Source of the DNA: Mesorhizobium mediterraneum
Lineage (GTDB): Bacteria > Pseudomonadota > Alphaproteobacteria > Rhizobiales > Rhizobiaceae
DNA: 64,000 nt
Direction: 5' to 3'
Assembly (NCBI RefSeq): GCF_002284565.1
Contig: NZ_NPKI01000017.1
Location: 248,001 to 312,000 of the forward strand
Numbering within the stretch: the stretch's first letter is position 1; the number at the start of each line of letters is the position of its first letter. The position numbers and the translations under genes are program-made. Below are positions 7,550 through 16,425 of the stretch, one piece after another. The notes below the pieces were generated by a model. That model had not been told where the DNA came from. It worked only from the letters and a program-made list of their open reading frames with translations, and did not search any database.

Positions 7550-10500
7550 ATGGCGAAGAAAACAACGACGACAAGAACGCTCGATAGCGACGTAGCCAGG
7601 GAACTCGAAAAAGCACTTGATATCGACCTGAGCGGGGATGCCGGCGGCGACCTCGACATCGCGGCGTCGATGGAAGACCTGGAAGCGCAGATATCGCAGG
7701 CTGCCGACGAGTTGGCACGCGAAGGCCGTAACCAGAATGCCGAGCCTGTCGCCAACCAAGGCCAGAATGCCGAGCCTTTCGCCAACCAGAGCCAGAAGGC
7801 GGAGCCTGCCGCCAACCAGGACCAGAAAGCCCAAGACCAGAAAGCAAAGCCCGCGGCAAAGGCCAAGCTGGCTGAACTGCGCCCTGTGGAAATGCGCAAT
7901 AGCCAGCAGCCGGCCGGTTTCACACCAGCCAATGACCCTCTTCAAAAAGATTACAAAACGCTGCTGCACACCCTCAATCGGCGTGCCTCGAACACGATCT
8001 ACTGGGTCGTTGCGCTCGTTTCGCTCGCCTGGATCGCGGGTGCCGGTGCGCTGGCCAATCTGCTGTTTGGACCTGGCATCTGGCAAATCCGCACGCCCGA
8101 CCAGTTTTTCGCCCGTCCTGAACTGATCGGCCTGGCGGTCGCTGCGATCCTACCCGTCCTCCTGTTCTGGGCGTTTGCAGCCATGATTCGCCGCGCCCAG
8201 GAAATGCGCATTGCCGCTCAGTCGATGACGGAAGTGGCCTTCCGCCTGACCGAGCCGGAAAATATCGCCCAGGATCGTGTCATGATGATCGGGCAGGCCG
8301 TTCGCCGCGAGGTGGCGGCCATGGGTGAAGGCATCGAGCGCACGCTTGCGCGAGCCGTCGAACTCGAAACCCTGGTCCACAGCGAAGTCAACCAGATCGA
8401 ACGCTCCTACTCGGAGAATGAATCCCGCATCCGTTCGCTTGTCGACGGGCTGGGCAGCGAGCGCGAAGCGGTGGTCACCCACGCCGAACGCGTGCGCGCC
8501 TCGATCACCGGCGCGCATGAGACGCTGAAGGACGAAATCGGGGCTGCCAGCGATATCATTCGCGACAGCATTCTCAACGCCTCGACCAACCTGTCGATGA
8601 CCATCACCAATTCCGGCGACACGCTGATCGACAGGATCAACCAGAGCTCGATGTCGATCTTCGATTCGGTCGAAGGCCGGCTCGAATCGATCACGGACCG
8701 GCTGTCGACCTCCGGCGAAGCCTTCGCCAGCCTTCTCGATACGCGCATCGCCAAGCTGACGGACACGACCGACGGCCTCACCCGGTCGCTGACCGATCTG
8801 CTCGACGATCGGACCTCCGGCATGGTGTCGCTGCTCGGCGGCGCCGCGCGCACGCTCAACTCCGAATTTGAAGCCAGCCTTAACGGCATTGAGCGGACGC
8901 TGGCCGAACGCGGCCAGACGCTGATTAGTGAGTTCCAGACCCGCGCCGAAGCGCTGGACACCGGCACCCAGAAGCTCAACGCCGCGCTCGAGGCCCGTGC
9001 ACGCCAGATCAACGAGACCCTGGTCGAGCGCGCGCGCGAAATCGCCCACACCTTCCAGGAAAGCAAGGAGACGCTGTCGGCGATGATCGATCAGGGCAAG
9101 ACCCAGATCGGCGCCGACATGGCCGATATCGTTTCGTCGACCTCGTCCATGCTTGAAGCACGCGCCGGCGATTTCGCCGGGCGCATGGAAGCGGCTCGTC
9201 ATGTGGTGTCACGCTCCTTCGATGCCGATATCCAGCGGCTTGCCGATGCCCGCGTCGGCATCGAGGAAGCCGTTGAGAACCACAGCCGCAAGCTTTCCGA
9301 AAGCCGCGAACGCATGGCGGCGGCAATGCAGGCCGATCTGGCGAAATTCGCCGAAAGCCGCGCCGGCATCGACGCGGCTGTCACCGATCAGGTGCAGAAG
9401 CTTGCCGAAGGTCGCAGCCTGATCTCGCGCGCGCTCGAAGAGGATCTGCGCAAGGTCAACGAGTCGCGGGCCACCATCGATGCTTCGCTCGGCAGCCATC
9501 TCGAAAGCCTCGAAGAGGGCCGTAACAGGCTTTCACAGGCCTTGAACGAAGACTCCGGAAAACTTGTGCAAGCCCGCACGATCATTGATGAAATGGTTGC
9601 CGGCCATGTTGGCAAGCTGGCCGAAGGCCGCAGCATTCTTTCACGCGCTCTCGAGGCCGATCTCGGCAAGCTGGCCGACAGCCGCGCCAGCATCGACGGC
9701 CTGGTCGCCGGTCAGGTCGAGAAGATCGCCGAAGGTCGCGCCATCCTCGCCAAGGCGCTGGAAAGCGACATCGTCGGCATCAAGGGTCTCATCGAGAACC
9801 ATTCCGCCAAACTGGCGGAAGACCGCACCGAGCTTTCGCGTTCGCTTGAAAACGACCTGTCCGGCATCAGGGGCCTGATCGAGCAACATTCGGGCAGGCT
9901 CGCCGACGATCGCAGCCTGCTTTCGCAGACGCTCGAGGCTGACCTCGCCAAATTGGCGGACAGCCGGTCGAGCATCGACGGGCTGGTCGCCGGCCAGGTC
10001 GAGAAGCTGGCCGAAGGCCGCGACATCCTCAAGCGCGCGCTTGAATCCGATCTCAACACGATCAAAGACGTCATATCGAGCCAGTCGGAAAAGCTGGCGG
10101 AAGACCGTGGTCAGCTCTCAAGGGCGTTGGAAATCGACCTGCAGAGCGTGAATGGCCTTATCTCCGATCACATGAACAGGCTCGCAGAGGACCGTTCGAC
10201 CCTGTCGAAGGCGCTCGAAGACGACCTCGCGAAACTGGCCGAAAGCCGGTCGAGCATCGATGGTCTGGTTACCGGCCAGGTCGAGAAGTTGGCCGAAGGC
10301 CGCGACATACTCAAGCGCGCGCTGGAAGCCGATCTCAACACGATCAAGGACGTCATATCAGGTCAGTCCGAAAAGCTGGCGGAAGACCGCTCGACCCTGT
10401 CCAAGGCGCTCGAAGACGATCTCGCCAAGCTGGCGGAAAGCCGGTCGAGCATCGACGGGCTGGTTGCCGGCCAGGTCGAGAAGCTAGCCGAAGGTCGCGA

Positions 10501-13500
10501 CATCCTCAGACGTGCGCTGGAAGCCGATCTCAACACGATCAAGGACGTCATATCAAGTCAGTCCGAAAAGCTGGCGGAAAACCGCTCGACCCTGTCCAAG
10601 GCGCTCGAAGACGATCTCGCGAAGCTAGCGGAAAGCCGGTCGAGCATCGACGGGTTGGTTGCCGGCCAGGTCGAGAAGCTATCCGAGGGCCGCGACATCC
10701 TTAGACGTGCGCTGGAAGCAGACCTCAATACGATCAAGGGTGTCGTCGCCGATCAGTCCCAGCAACTGACCGACAATCGTGCACAGTTTACGTGGGCCCT
10801 GGAGGCCGATCTCGGCAGCGTCAACGGTCTTGTAAACAGCCATGCCGAGAAGCTGATCCAGGACCGCTCGATCCTCTCCAAGGCGCTCGAAGACGATCTC
10901 GCCAAGCTGGCGGAAAGCCGGTCGAGCATCGACGGGCTGGTTGCCGGCCAGGTCGAGAAACTGGCCGAAGGTCGCGACATCCTCAGACGTGCGCTGGAAG
11001 CCGATCTCAACACGATCAAGGACGTCATATCAAGTCAGTCCGAAAAGCTGGCGGAAAACCGCTCGACCCTGTCCAAGGCGCTCGAAGACGATCTCGCGAA
11101 GCTAGCGGAAAGCCGGTCGAGCATCGACGGGTTGGTTGCCGGCCAGGTCGAGAAGCTATCCGAGGGCCGCGACATCCTTAGACGTGCGCTGGAAGCAGAC
11201 CTCAATACGATCAAGGGTGTCGTCGCCGATCAGTCCCAGCAACTGACCGACAATCGTGCACAGTTTACGTGGGCCCTGGAGGCCGATCTCGGCAGCGTCA
11301 ACGGTCTTGTAAACAGCCATGCCGAGAAGCTGATCCAGGACCGCTCGATCCTCTCCAAGGCGCTCGAAGACGATCTCGCCAAGCTGGCGGAAAGCCGGTC
11401 GAGCATCGACGGGCTGGTTGCCGGCCAGGTCGAGAAACTGGCCGAAGGCCGCGACATCCTCAGACGTGCGCTGGAAGCAGACCTGCAGAAAATTGCAGCG
11501 AGCCGCAGCGACGTAGACGACATCATCGCCGGCCATGTCGGAAAGCTGGCCGAAGGCCGCGACGCGCTGACCCGTGCGCTGGAGGACGATCTCTCCAAGC
11601 TCGCCGACACCCGCAAGGATGTCGACCGTTCGCTGTCCGGCCATATCGACCAGATCGCCGCCAGGAGCACCGATATTTCCGCGGCAATCGCCGCCGACGT
11701 CGAAAAAATCGAGCAGGCGTTCAGCCGGCAGACCGGCATCATCGAGGAGCGCGCCGGAACCATGGAGCGCGCGCTGTCGACCGGTGTCGACAACGTCCGC
11801 AGCGTGCTCGAAAAGAGCGCCGTCTTCGTTGCGGGAGCGCTGCGTGAAAAGGTCATGGAAGTCACCAGCGCGCTGCATGAGCAGGCGGGTGCTGCGTTCA
11901 GCGACGCCGATCGCAAGATCGCCGAACGTGCCGAGCAGACCTCGGCCGCCTTGCTCGCCAGGGCGGAGGATATCGCCCGCACCTTCGAGGAGGCGGATCG
12001 CCGCCTCGCCGCACGTGCCGAGGATACGTCGAGCGCGCTCATTGCCCGCGCCGAGGACACATCGAGCACCATCATGGCTCGTGTCGACGATACGTCGAAC
12101 TCCTTGCTGGCGCGCGCCCAGGAAACGGCCGACCAGCTGGCAGCCCGTGCCAGCGAGATCGCCGGCACATTCGATGCGGCGGACCAGAAGCTGGTTGCCC
12201 GCGCGGTCGAAACGGCGCAGTCGTTGGCCGCGCGCGCCGGCGACATCTTGCGCAATTTCGAAGGCGCCGACGAACGGCTCGGCGTGCGCATCGGCGAATC
12301 GGCCGAAGCGCTCGCGGCGCGGGCATCCGACCTTGGCCGCATTTTCGATGCTGCCGACCAGCAGCTGATGTCGCGCATTGCCGAAGGTTCGGAAGCGCTG
12401 TCGGCCCGCGCATCCGAGATCGGCCGTATCTTCGACGAGGCGGATCACCGTCTGGTGTCCCGCATCGCCGACAGCTCGTCGACGATCGGAGAGCATACCG
12501 AGACCATCGTCGGGGCATTTGCCAGCACTGAGCAGCGGGTTGCCGAACGTGCGAGGCTGACCGGTCAGGAACTTGCCGTCCACGCCCGCGAAATCGAGCA
12601 GGCGCTGGCCGGCGCCGACGAGCGCCTGGCATCCAGCGCAGCAGCGGCGGCGGCTCGTGTCGAGGAGCAGGTTGCCGGCGTCGAAAACCGTCTCGTCTAC
12701 ACCACCGAGACGATCGGCCAGAAGCTCAACGAGCAGGTTTCGACTGCCGAGGCGCAACTCATTTCGCGCGCCAACGCGATTGCCGAAACCTTCACCGCGG
12801 TCGGCCAGCATATCGGCCAGAGCACCAACGACGCGGCGAAGACCATCGGCACCAACACCCGCGAGCTCAACACCATGCTTGCGGCACGTTCGGCCGAGAT
12901 CTCGAAAATCCTCGACGAAACGGCACGGCCGCTGGTCGAGCGTTTCGCCCAGGGCGGCTCGGAACTGCAAAAGAGCATGGAGGAGGTTACCGAGCGCGCG
13001 ACCGAGAAGTTGCGCAGCGAAAACGCCGCCTTGGTCGACGCGCTCGCCAGCCGCACCGCCGAAACATTGTCGGCCGTCGAAGGCGCACGCTCGACGCTCG
13101 CCGACAGTGTCGCCGATCTCATCGGCCGCATGAGCACCTCGAGCTCGCAGCTCGGTCAGCTGATCGAACAGGCGGCGGCCAATCTCGGCCAGGTCGACGA
13201 ACGCCTGACCGGCAGCACGCAAAGCTTTGCGGCGACAACGGAAAAAGCCGCGCAGACCTTCGCCAGCTCGGCGCGCCTGGTCGATTCGAACACGACGCGG
13301 CTTACCGAATTGTCGTCTTCCACCTTGCGCGAGGTCGCCTCGATCGCCACCAAGTTCGACGAGCACAGCCGTTTATTGTCCAGTGCTTCGGACCTGTTGA
13401 GTTCGGCCCAGAGCAACCTCGAACACACACTCGAGAGACAGTCGTCGCTGGAGGACCTCGCCGTCGGCCTGGTCAAGAAGTCGGAGGATCTCGAAAAGGT

Positions 13501-14488
13501 CATGCGCTCGTTCGAGACGCTGGTCGGCCAGACGTTGCAGAACGCCGAAGGCAAGACGCTGGAGTCGGCGGACAAGATCCGTGCCGCCATTTCCGACGTC
13601 GTCGATTCGGCAACGAAGCGCTTCGCCGACGCGACCGAGGAGATGCGGCGCACCGCCGGCTCGATCAAGAGCGAGCTCGACCTCACCCGCGCCGAGCTTA
13701 AGAAGGGCGTCATCGAGATGCCGGAAGAGGCAAAGGAATCGACCACGGCCATCCGCCGCGCCGTTTCCGAGCAGATCAACGCGCTGAAGGAACTCTCGGA
13801 TATCGTTGCGAAATCGGGCCGCAGCACCGACACCTCGGAGCCGCGCAACCTGCGCCCGGCACCGCAAGCGCCTGTCGCGCGCGCCGCTGAGCCGCAGCGC
13901 CGTCCTCCAGCCCCGCAACCGGAGCCTCGCGCCCCGCAGGCGCCGTCGGGTGACACCGCACTGCGTGGCACGCTCGACCTGGAACGCCCGGCTGAGACCG
14001 CGCCGCGCCAGCGCGACCCCAATGGCCGTACGCCGCAAGGCGGCTGGGTGCGCGATCTCTTGACCGGGGCATCGCGCGAAGAGGCCGCCAAGCCCGCGCC
14101 GTCGGAAGCGCCACGCTCGGCCCCTGCCCAGCGCTCACCGCTTCATGTCGTGGAGTCACTCAACTCGCTTTCCGTCGATATCGCCCGCGCCATCGATCAC
14201 GATGCCTCGATCGAGTTGTGGAACCGCTACCGGCGCGGCGAGCGTGACGTGTTCACGCGGCGTCTCTACACGCTGAAGGGCCAGCAGACTTTCGATGAGA
14301 TTCGCCGCAAATATCAGATGGAGGCGGAGTTCCGTGCCGCCGTCGACCGTTACTGCGATGATTTCGAAAAGCTGCTCAAGGACGTGTCGCGCAACGACCG
14401 CGACAACATGATGGCGCAGACCTACCTGACGTCAGACACCGGCAAGGTCTACACGATGCTGGCGCATGCCAGCGGCCGCCTGCATTGA
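7550..14488 (+). CDS. Giant coiled-coil polar growth protein, GPR/RgsE-like
   Basis: The protein has 2312 residues. Domains in order: a polar N-terminus with a 10-residue repeat at 62-91; two membrane segments at about 149-173 and 191-212; a helical region with apolipoprotein-like periodicity to about 560; LAEGR/LAESR repeats at about 563-1373 in units of 29 and 36 residues; a second 29-residue repeat class with LAARA motifs at about 1450-1690; more coiled coil; a Pro/Ala/Arg-rich linker near 2105-2200; and a globular C-terminal domain of about 110 residues. Size and layout match the Growth Pole Ring protein of Agrobacterium and RgsE of Sinorhizobium, which organise unipolar growth. Many databases call such proteins kinesin or apolipoprotein, which is misleading. 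A GAAGG site precedes the ATG and a strong terminator follows. Confidence 0.8.
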   Translation: MAKKTTTTRTLDSDVARELEKALDIDLSGDAGGDLDIAASMEDLEAQISQAADELAREGRNQNAEPVANQGQNAEPFANQSQKAEPAANQDQKAQDQKAKPAAKAKLAELRPVEMRNSQQPAGFTPANDPLQKDYKTLLHTLNRRASNTIYWVVALVSLAWIAGAGALANLLFGPGIWQIRTPDQFFARPELIGLAVAAILPVLLFWAFAAMIRRAQEMRIAAQSMTEVAFRLTEPENIAQDRVMMIGQAVRREVAAMGEGIERTLARAVELETLVHSEVNQIERSYSENESRIRSLVDGLGSEREAVVTHAERVRASITGAHETLKDEIGAASDIIRDSILNASTNLSMTITNSGDTLIDRINQSSMSIFDSVEGRLESITDRLSTSGEAFASLLDTRIAKLTDTTDGLTRSLTDLLDDRTSGMVSLLGGAARTLNSEFEASLNGIERTLAERGQTLISEFQTRAEALDTGTQKLNAALEARARQINETLVERAREIAHTFQESKETLSAMIDQGKTQIGADMADIVSSTSSMLEARAGDFAGRMEAARHVVSRSFDADIQRLADARVGIEEAVENHSRKLSESRERMAAAMQADLAKFAESRAGIDAAVTDQVQKLAEGRSLISRALEEDLRKVNESRATIDASLGSHLESLEEGRNRLSQALNEDSGKLVQARTIIDEMVAGHVGKLAEGRSILSRALEADLGKLADSRASIDGLVAGQVEKIAEGRAILAKALESDIVGIKGLIENHSAKLAEDRTELSRSLENDLSGIRGLIEQHSGRLADDRSLLSQTLEADLAKLADSRSSIDGLVAGQVEKLAEGRDILKRALESDLNTIKDVISSQSEKLAEDRGQLSRALEIDLQSVNGLISDHMNRLAEDRSTLSKALEDDLAKLAESRSSIDGLVTGQVEKLAEGRDILKRALEADLNTIKDVISGQSEKLAEDRSTLSKALEDDLAKLAESRSSIDGLVAGQVEKLAEGRDILRRALEADLNTIKDVISSQSEKLAENRSTLSKALEDDLAKLAESRSSIDGLVAGQVEKLSEGRDILRRALEADLNTIKGVVADQSQQLTDNRAQFTWALEADLGSVNGLVNSHAEKLIQDRSILSKALEDDLAKLAESRSSIDGLVAGQVEKLAEGRDILRRALEADLNTIKDVISSQSEKLAENRSTLSKALEDDLAKLAESRSSIDGLVAGQVEKLSEGRDILRRALEADLNTIKGVVADQSQQLTDNRAQFTWALEADLGSVNGLVNSHAEKLIQDRSILSKALEDDLAKLAESRSSIDGLVAGQVEKLAEGRDILRRALEADLQKIAASRSDVDDIIAGHVGKLAEGRDALTRALEDDLSKLADTRKDVDRSLSGHIDQIAARSTDISAAIAADVEKIEQAFSRQTGIIEERAGTMERALSTGVDNVRSVLEKSAVFVAGALREKVMEVTSALHEQAGAAFSDADRKIAERAEQTSAALLARAEDIARTFEEADRRLAARAEDTSSALIARAEDTSSTIMARVDDTSNSLLARAQETADQLAARASEIAGTFDAADQKLVARAVETAQSLAARAGDILRNFEGADERLGVRIGESAEALAARASDLGRIFDAADQQLMSRIAEGSEALSARASEIGRIFDEADHRLVSRIADSSSTIGEHTETIVGAFASTEQRVAERARLTGQELAVHAREIEQALAGADERLASSAAAAAARVEEQVAGVENRLVYTTETIGQKLNEQVSTAEAQLISRANAIAETFTAVGQHIGQSTNDAAKTIGTNTRELNTMLAARSAEISKILDETARPLVERFAQGGSELQKSMEEVTERATEKLRSENAALVDALASRTAETLSAVEGARSTLADSVADLIGRMSTSSSQLGQLIEQAAANLGQVDERLTGSTQSFAATTEKAAQTFASSARLVDSNTTRLTELSSSTLREVASIATKFDEHSRLLSSASDLLSSAQSNLEHTLERQSSLEDLAVGLVKKSEDLEKVMRSFETLVGQTLQNAEGKTLESADKIRAAISDVVDSATKRFADATEEMRRTAGSIKSELDLTRAELKKGVIEMPEEAKESTTAIRRAVSEQINALKELSDIVAKSGRSTDTSEPRNLRPAPQAPVARAAEPQRRPPAPQPEPRAPQAPSGDTALRGTLDLERPAETAPRQRDPNGRTPQGGWVRDLLTGASREEAAKPAPSEAPRSAPAQRSPLHVVESLNSLSVDIARAIDHDASIELWNRYRRGERDVFTRRLYTLKGQQTFDEIRRKYQMEAEFRAAVDRYCDDFEKLLKDVSRNDRDNMMAQTYLTSDTGKVYTMLAHASGRLH
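7733..7822 (+). repeat. Three 30-bp tandem repeats inside the GPR-like gene
   Basis: Three adjoining 30-bp units encode QNAEPVANQG, QNAEPFANQS and QKAEPAANQD; a partial fourth unit follows. They lie in the disordered N-terminal region before the membrane segments. Such in-frame units readily change in number by slippage. Confidence 0.85.
10487..10963 (+). repeat. 477-bp tandem duplication, first copy
   Basis: Bases 10487-10971 (485 bases) are identical to 10964-11448, a shift of 477 bases or 159 codons. By direct reading the two copies do not differ at a single base, including third codon positions, whereas the neighbouring repeat units differ at many. The copy encodes residues 980-1138 and consists of coiled-coil units of 29 and 36 residues. 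The duplication keeps the frame. Confidence 0.95.
10964..11440 (+). repeat. 477-bp tandem duplication, second copy
   Basis: This is the second, directly adjoining copy, encoding residues 1139-1297. The first mismatches that bound the perfect identity are at 10486/10963 and 10972/11449. The duplication most likely arose by unequal recombination between related units. Confidence 0.95.
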
Positions 14489-14506
14489 TCAGGCGATAAA
14501 CGAAAC

Positions 14507-14540
14507 GAAAAAAGGCGGGAGATTTTCCCGCCTTTTTTCA
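14507..14540 (+). terminator. Rho-independent terminator of the GPR-like gene
   Basis: The stem AAAGGCGGGA/TCCCGCCTTT closes around a short loop, is preceded by an A-run and ends in TTTTTT. It starts 19 bases after the stop codon, a standard intrinsic terminator that may also work for the SRPBCC gene facing it. Confidence 0.93.
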
Positions 14541-14569
14541 TGCTGTGCCGACGTCCTCGGGATGATGCT

Positions 14570-15013
14570 CTATTGATTGATCTCCGGCTCGACGAGCCTT
14601 GCCAGGTTTCGCAGCGACTCCTGCCAACCGAGATAACAAGCCTCAGCTGGAATGACGTCCGGAACACCTGCCTGCGTGATATCCAGCTCCGTGCCGACCG
14701 ATACTTTCTTCAAGATCACTGTCACCTGCATCTCACCGGGCAAGTTAGGATCGTCGAACTTGTCCGTATAGCGCAGGCGTTCGCCAGGAACGAGCTCGAC
14801 ATATTCACCGCCAAACGCGTGGCTTTTGTCCGTTGTGAAGTTGCGAAACGACATTTTGAATGTGCCGCCGACTTTGGGTTCCAGATGATAGACCGTGCAG
14901 GTAAAGCCGTTGGGCGGTAGCCATTTCGCAAGCGCGTCCGCCTCAAGGAATGCGCGATAGACTTTTTCTGGGCTGGTTGCCAGAACGCGGTGCAGGCGTA
15001 CGGTACTGGGCAT
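14570..15013 (-). CDS. SRPBCC/AHSA1 domain protein
   Basis: The 147-residue protein has the AHSA1 pattern: HRVLATSPEKVYRAFLEADALAKWLPPNGF at the N-terminus, GGTFKMSFRNF in the middle and the final GWQESLRNLARLVEPEI helix. These START-like folds bind hydrophobic ligands in a central cavity; functions vary and the ligand here is unknown. The ATG at 15013 was preferred over one 13 codons upstream because the family usually starts close to the first strand. It stands alone, its end facing the GPR-like gene. Confidence 0.88.
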   Translation of the reverse strand: MPSTVRLHRVLATSPEKVYRAFLEADALAKWLPPNGFTCTVYHLEPKVGGTFKMSFRNFTTDKSHAFGGEYVELVPGERLRYTDKFDDPNLPGEMQVTVILKKVSVGTELDITQAGVPDVIPAEACYLGWQESLRNLARLVEPEINQ

Positions 15014-15164
15014 ATCATCTATCCCTATGGTTGGAGTGTCGATCCATGCCAAGGACGAACGCGGCTTGACCGATCCGACAACAAGTTAGGATTTTTTGGA
15101 ACCGGGGCCGCAGACCTTCATGTTGGCGACTGCTATCGGACCCGTTGCAGACATGAGACCGCGA

Positions 15165-15560
15165 TCACGTTTGAGGCCAACGCTTCTTCGGTGTTTGTGC
15201 GGCCAAGGCAATGGTTTCCTCGCCACGTTCGCGAATATCGATCACATGACGGGCGGAAAACGGTAACTCAATCCCACTCCAAAGCTCATCATTCTGAGCA
15301 ACTGCATACGGATCGTTATTGAGGACCCCCAAGTAGGCTCCGTCGATCCGCTCGCGCACCAGCACCCACATGCGCTCTACGGCGACGGGTTCATTCTCAT
15401 CATCGACCGAAATTCGAAAGATCAGTTTCGCGTGATCTCCCAGTTGCAATCCTTCTCGTTCATGCGAATCGGGTATCCAGAATGTGTCCGGCGACGCCTG
15501 ACGATATTCCTCGCCATCATCCAGGCACCACCCGTCCAATTGGAAATCCGGTTCACGCAT
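15165..15560 (-). CDS. Hypothetical protein, possibly DUF2314-like
   Basis: The 131-residue protein is acidic and soluble. It contains LGDHAKLIFRISV, ERMWVLVRERIDGAYLGVLNNDPY and LWSGIELPFSARHVIDI. The pattern 'ERMWV...G.L.NDP...G.....F....V.DI' resembles the DUF2314 family, but I am not certain. No signal peptide, membrane segment or catalytic motif is visible. It lies between the SRPBCC gene and the lipid transport operon and does not obviously belong to either. Confidence 0.6.
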   Translation of the reverse strand: MREPDFQLDGWCLDDGEEYRQASPDTFWIPDSHEREGLQLGDHAKLIFRISVDDENEPVAVERMWVLVRERIDGAYLGVLNNDPYAVAQNDELWSGIELPFSARHVIDIRERGEETIALAAQTPKKRWPQT

Positions 15561-15710
15561 TGCTCTATCTTAGCGGCCACATGGATGTCGGGAAACCACC
15601 CGAAACCGACTGTCGTCGACTACCGAGTTTTCGCACGGTGGTCGCAATCAAAGGAACCTGTTGACCATCATGCCGCCGCCAAGTAGCTGCGCCCGGCGTC
15701 CCTGGCTGTG

Positions 15711-16379
15711 TCAGATCACCGAATCGGTCCAGCGAACGATGTCCTTGGCGGCGTCGCCGAACGCAGCGTCGAGCGCGCCGACATAGGCCTGATTGCCGCT
15801 GCCCGAGACGGGCGCGCTCGCGGTAAAGCTCTTTGAGGCGCGTACCTCGCCATTGCGGTCGTTCAGTATCCGCACGAACAGGTCGACCTCGGCATGCTCG
15901 CCGCCGTCGACCCGGACTTCGAAGGCACGGACCTCGACGATCACCTGGTAGTCGATCGCCAGCCCCTCGCCCGGCTTGCCGACACCGGCGAAGCTGCCCG
16001 AGCGCTGGAATGTCTCGGCCAACCGCGCCTGCACGATCAGCGGCAGCCGATCGGCCCATTGCGCGCCCTTGAGGTACTGGATCGAACGCACGGTCGGCTT
16101 GATGACGATGTTCTGGCTGTCCAGCGCCTTGAGCGCGGAAGGCTGGGCGATGAGAATCTGGCGGCGGCTGTGGCCGCGCGCATCGAGCGGCGGTGCCGAC
16201 AGTTCGAATGTGTCCAGGGGCGCCGGCCCGCCGCCCGGCAAAAACGCGCAACTGGCTAGCGAAAGCGTAAGCAGTGCCACTCCCGCTTTGAGCCCGCCCG
16301 ATTTGACCCCGCCCAATTTAAGCACGACCGACTTCACACGCGATCCCCGTTGTCCCCGAATCGTATGAGCAATCCGCAT
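15711..16379 (-). CDS. ABC-type transport auxiliary lipoprotein (PqiC/ABC_trans_aux family)
   Basis: The protein of 222 residues has a lipobox LASC with the lipidated cysteine at residue 44; the leader is long, so translation may start at an internal GTG about 17 codons later. The mature part has FELSAPP, a Q-I-L-I strand and SIQYLKGAQWADRLPLIVQARL, typical of the auxiliary lipoproteins that accompany MCE transporters. It probably sits in the outer membrane and passes lipids to or from the MCE protein. It is the last gene of the mlaE-mlaF-mlaD-like operon, separated from the MCE gene by 46 bases. Confidence 0.88.
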   Translation of the reverse strand: MRIAHTIRGQRGSRVKSVVLKLGGVKSGGLKAGVALLTLSLASCAFLPGGGPAPLDTFELSAPPLDARGHSRRQILIAQPSALKALDSQNIVIKPTVRSIQYLKGAQWADRLPLIVQARLAETFQRSGSFAGVGKPGEGLAIDYQVIVEVRAFEVRVDGGEHAEVDLFVRILNDRNGEVRASKSFTASAPVSGSGNQAYVGALDAAFGDAAKDIVRWTDSVI

Positions 16380-16425
16380 CCGTAGCGCACTTGCCTGCTG
16401 TTCTTGGGGCGGGCGAAAGCCGAAG

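Noticed and set aside
11156..13366. A 736-codon open frame on the minus strand opposite the GPR-like gene.
   Set aside because: It mirrors the repetitive codon pattern of the plus-strand gene and has no family features.
7550..14488. Kinesin or apolipoprotein as a functional call for the giant protein.
   Set aside because: No motor domain or P-loop exists; the similarity reflects only helical repeats.
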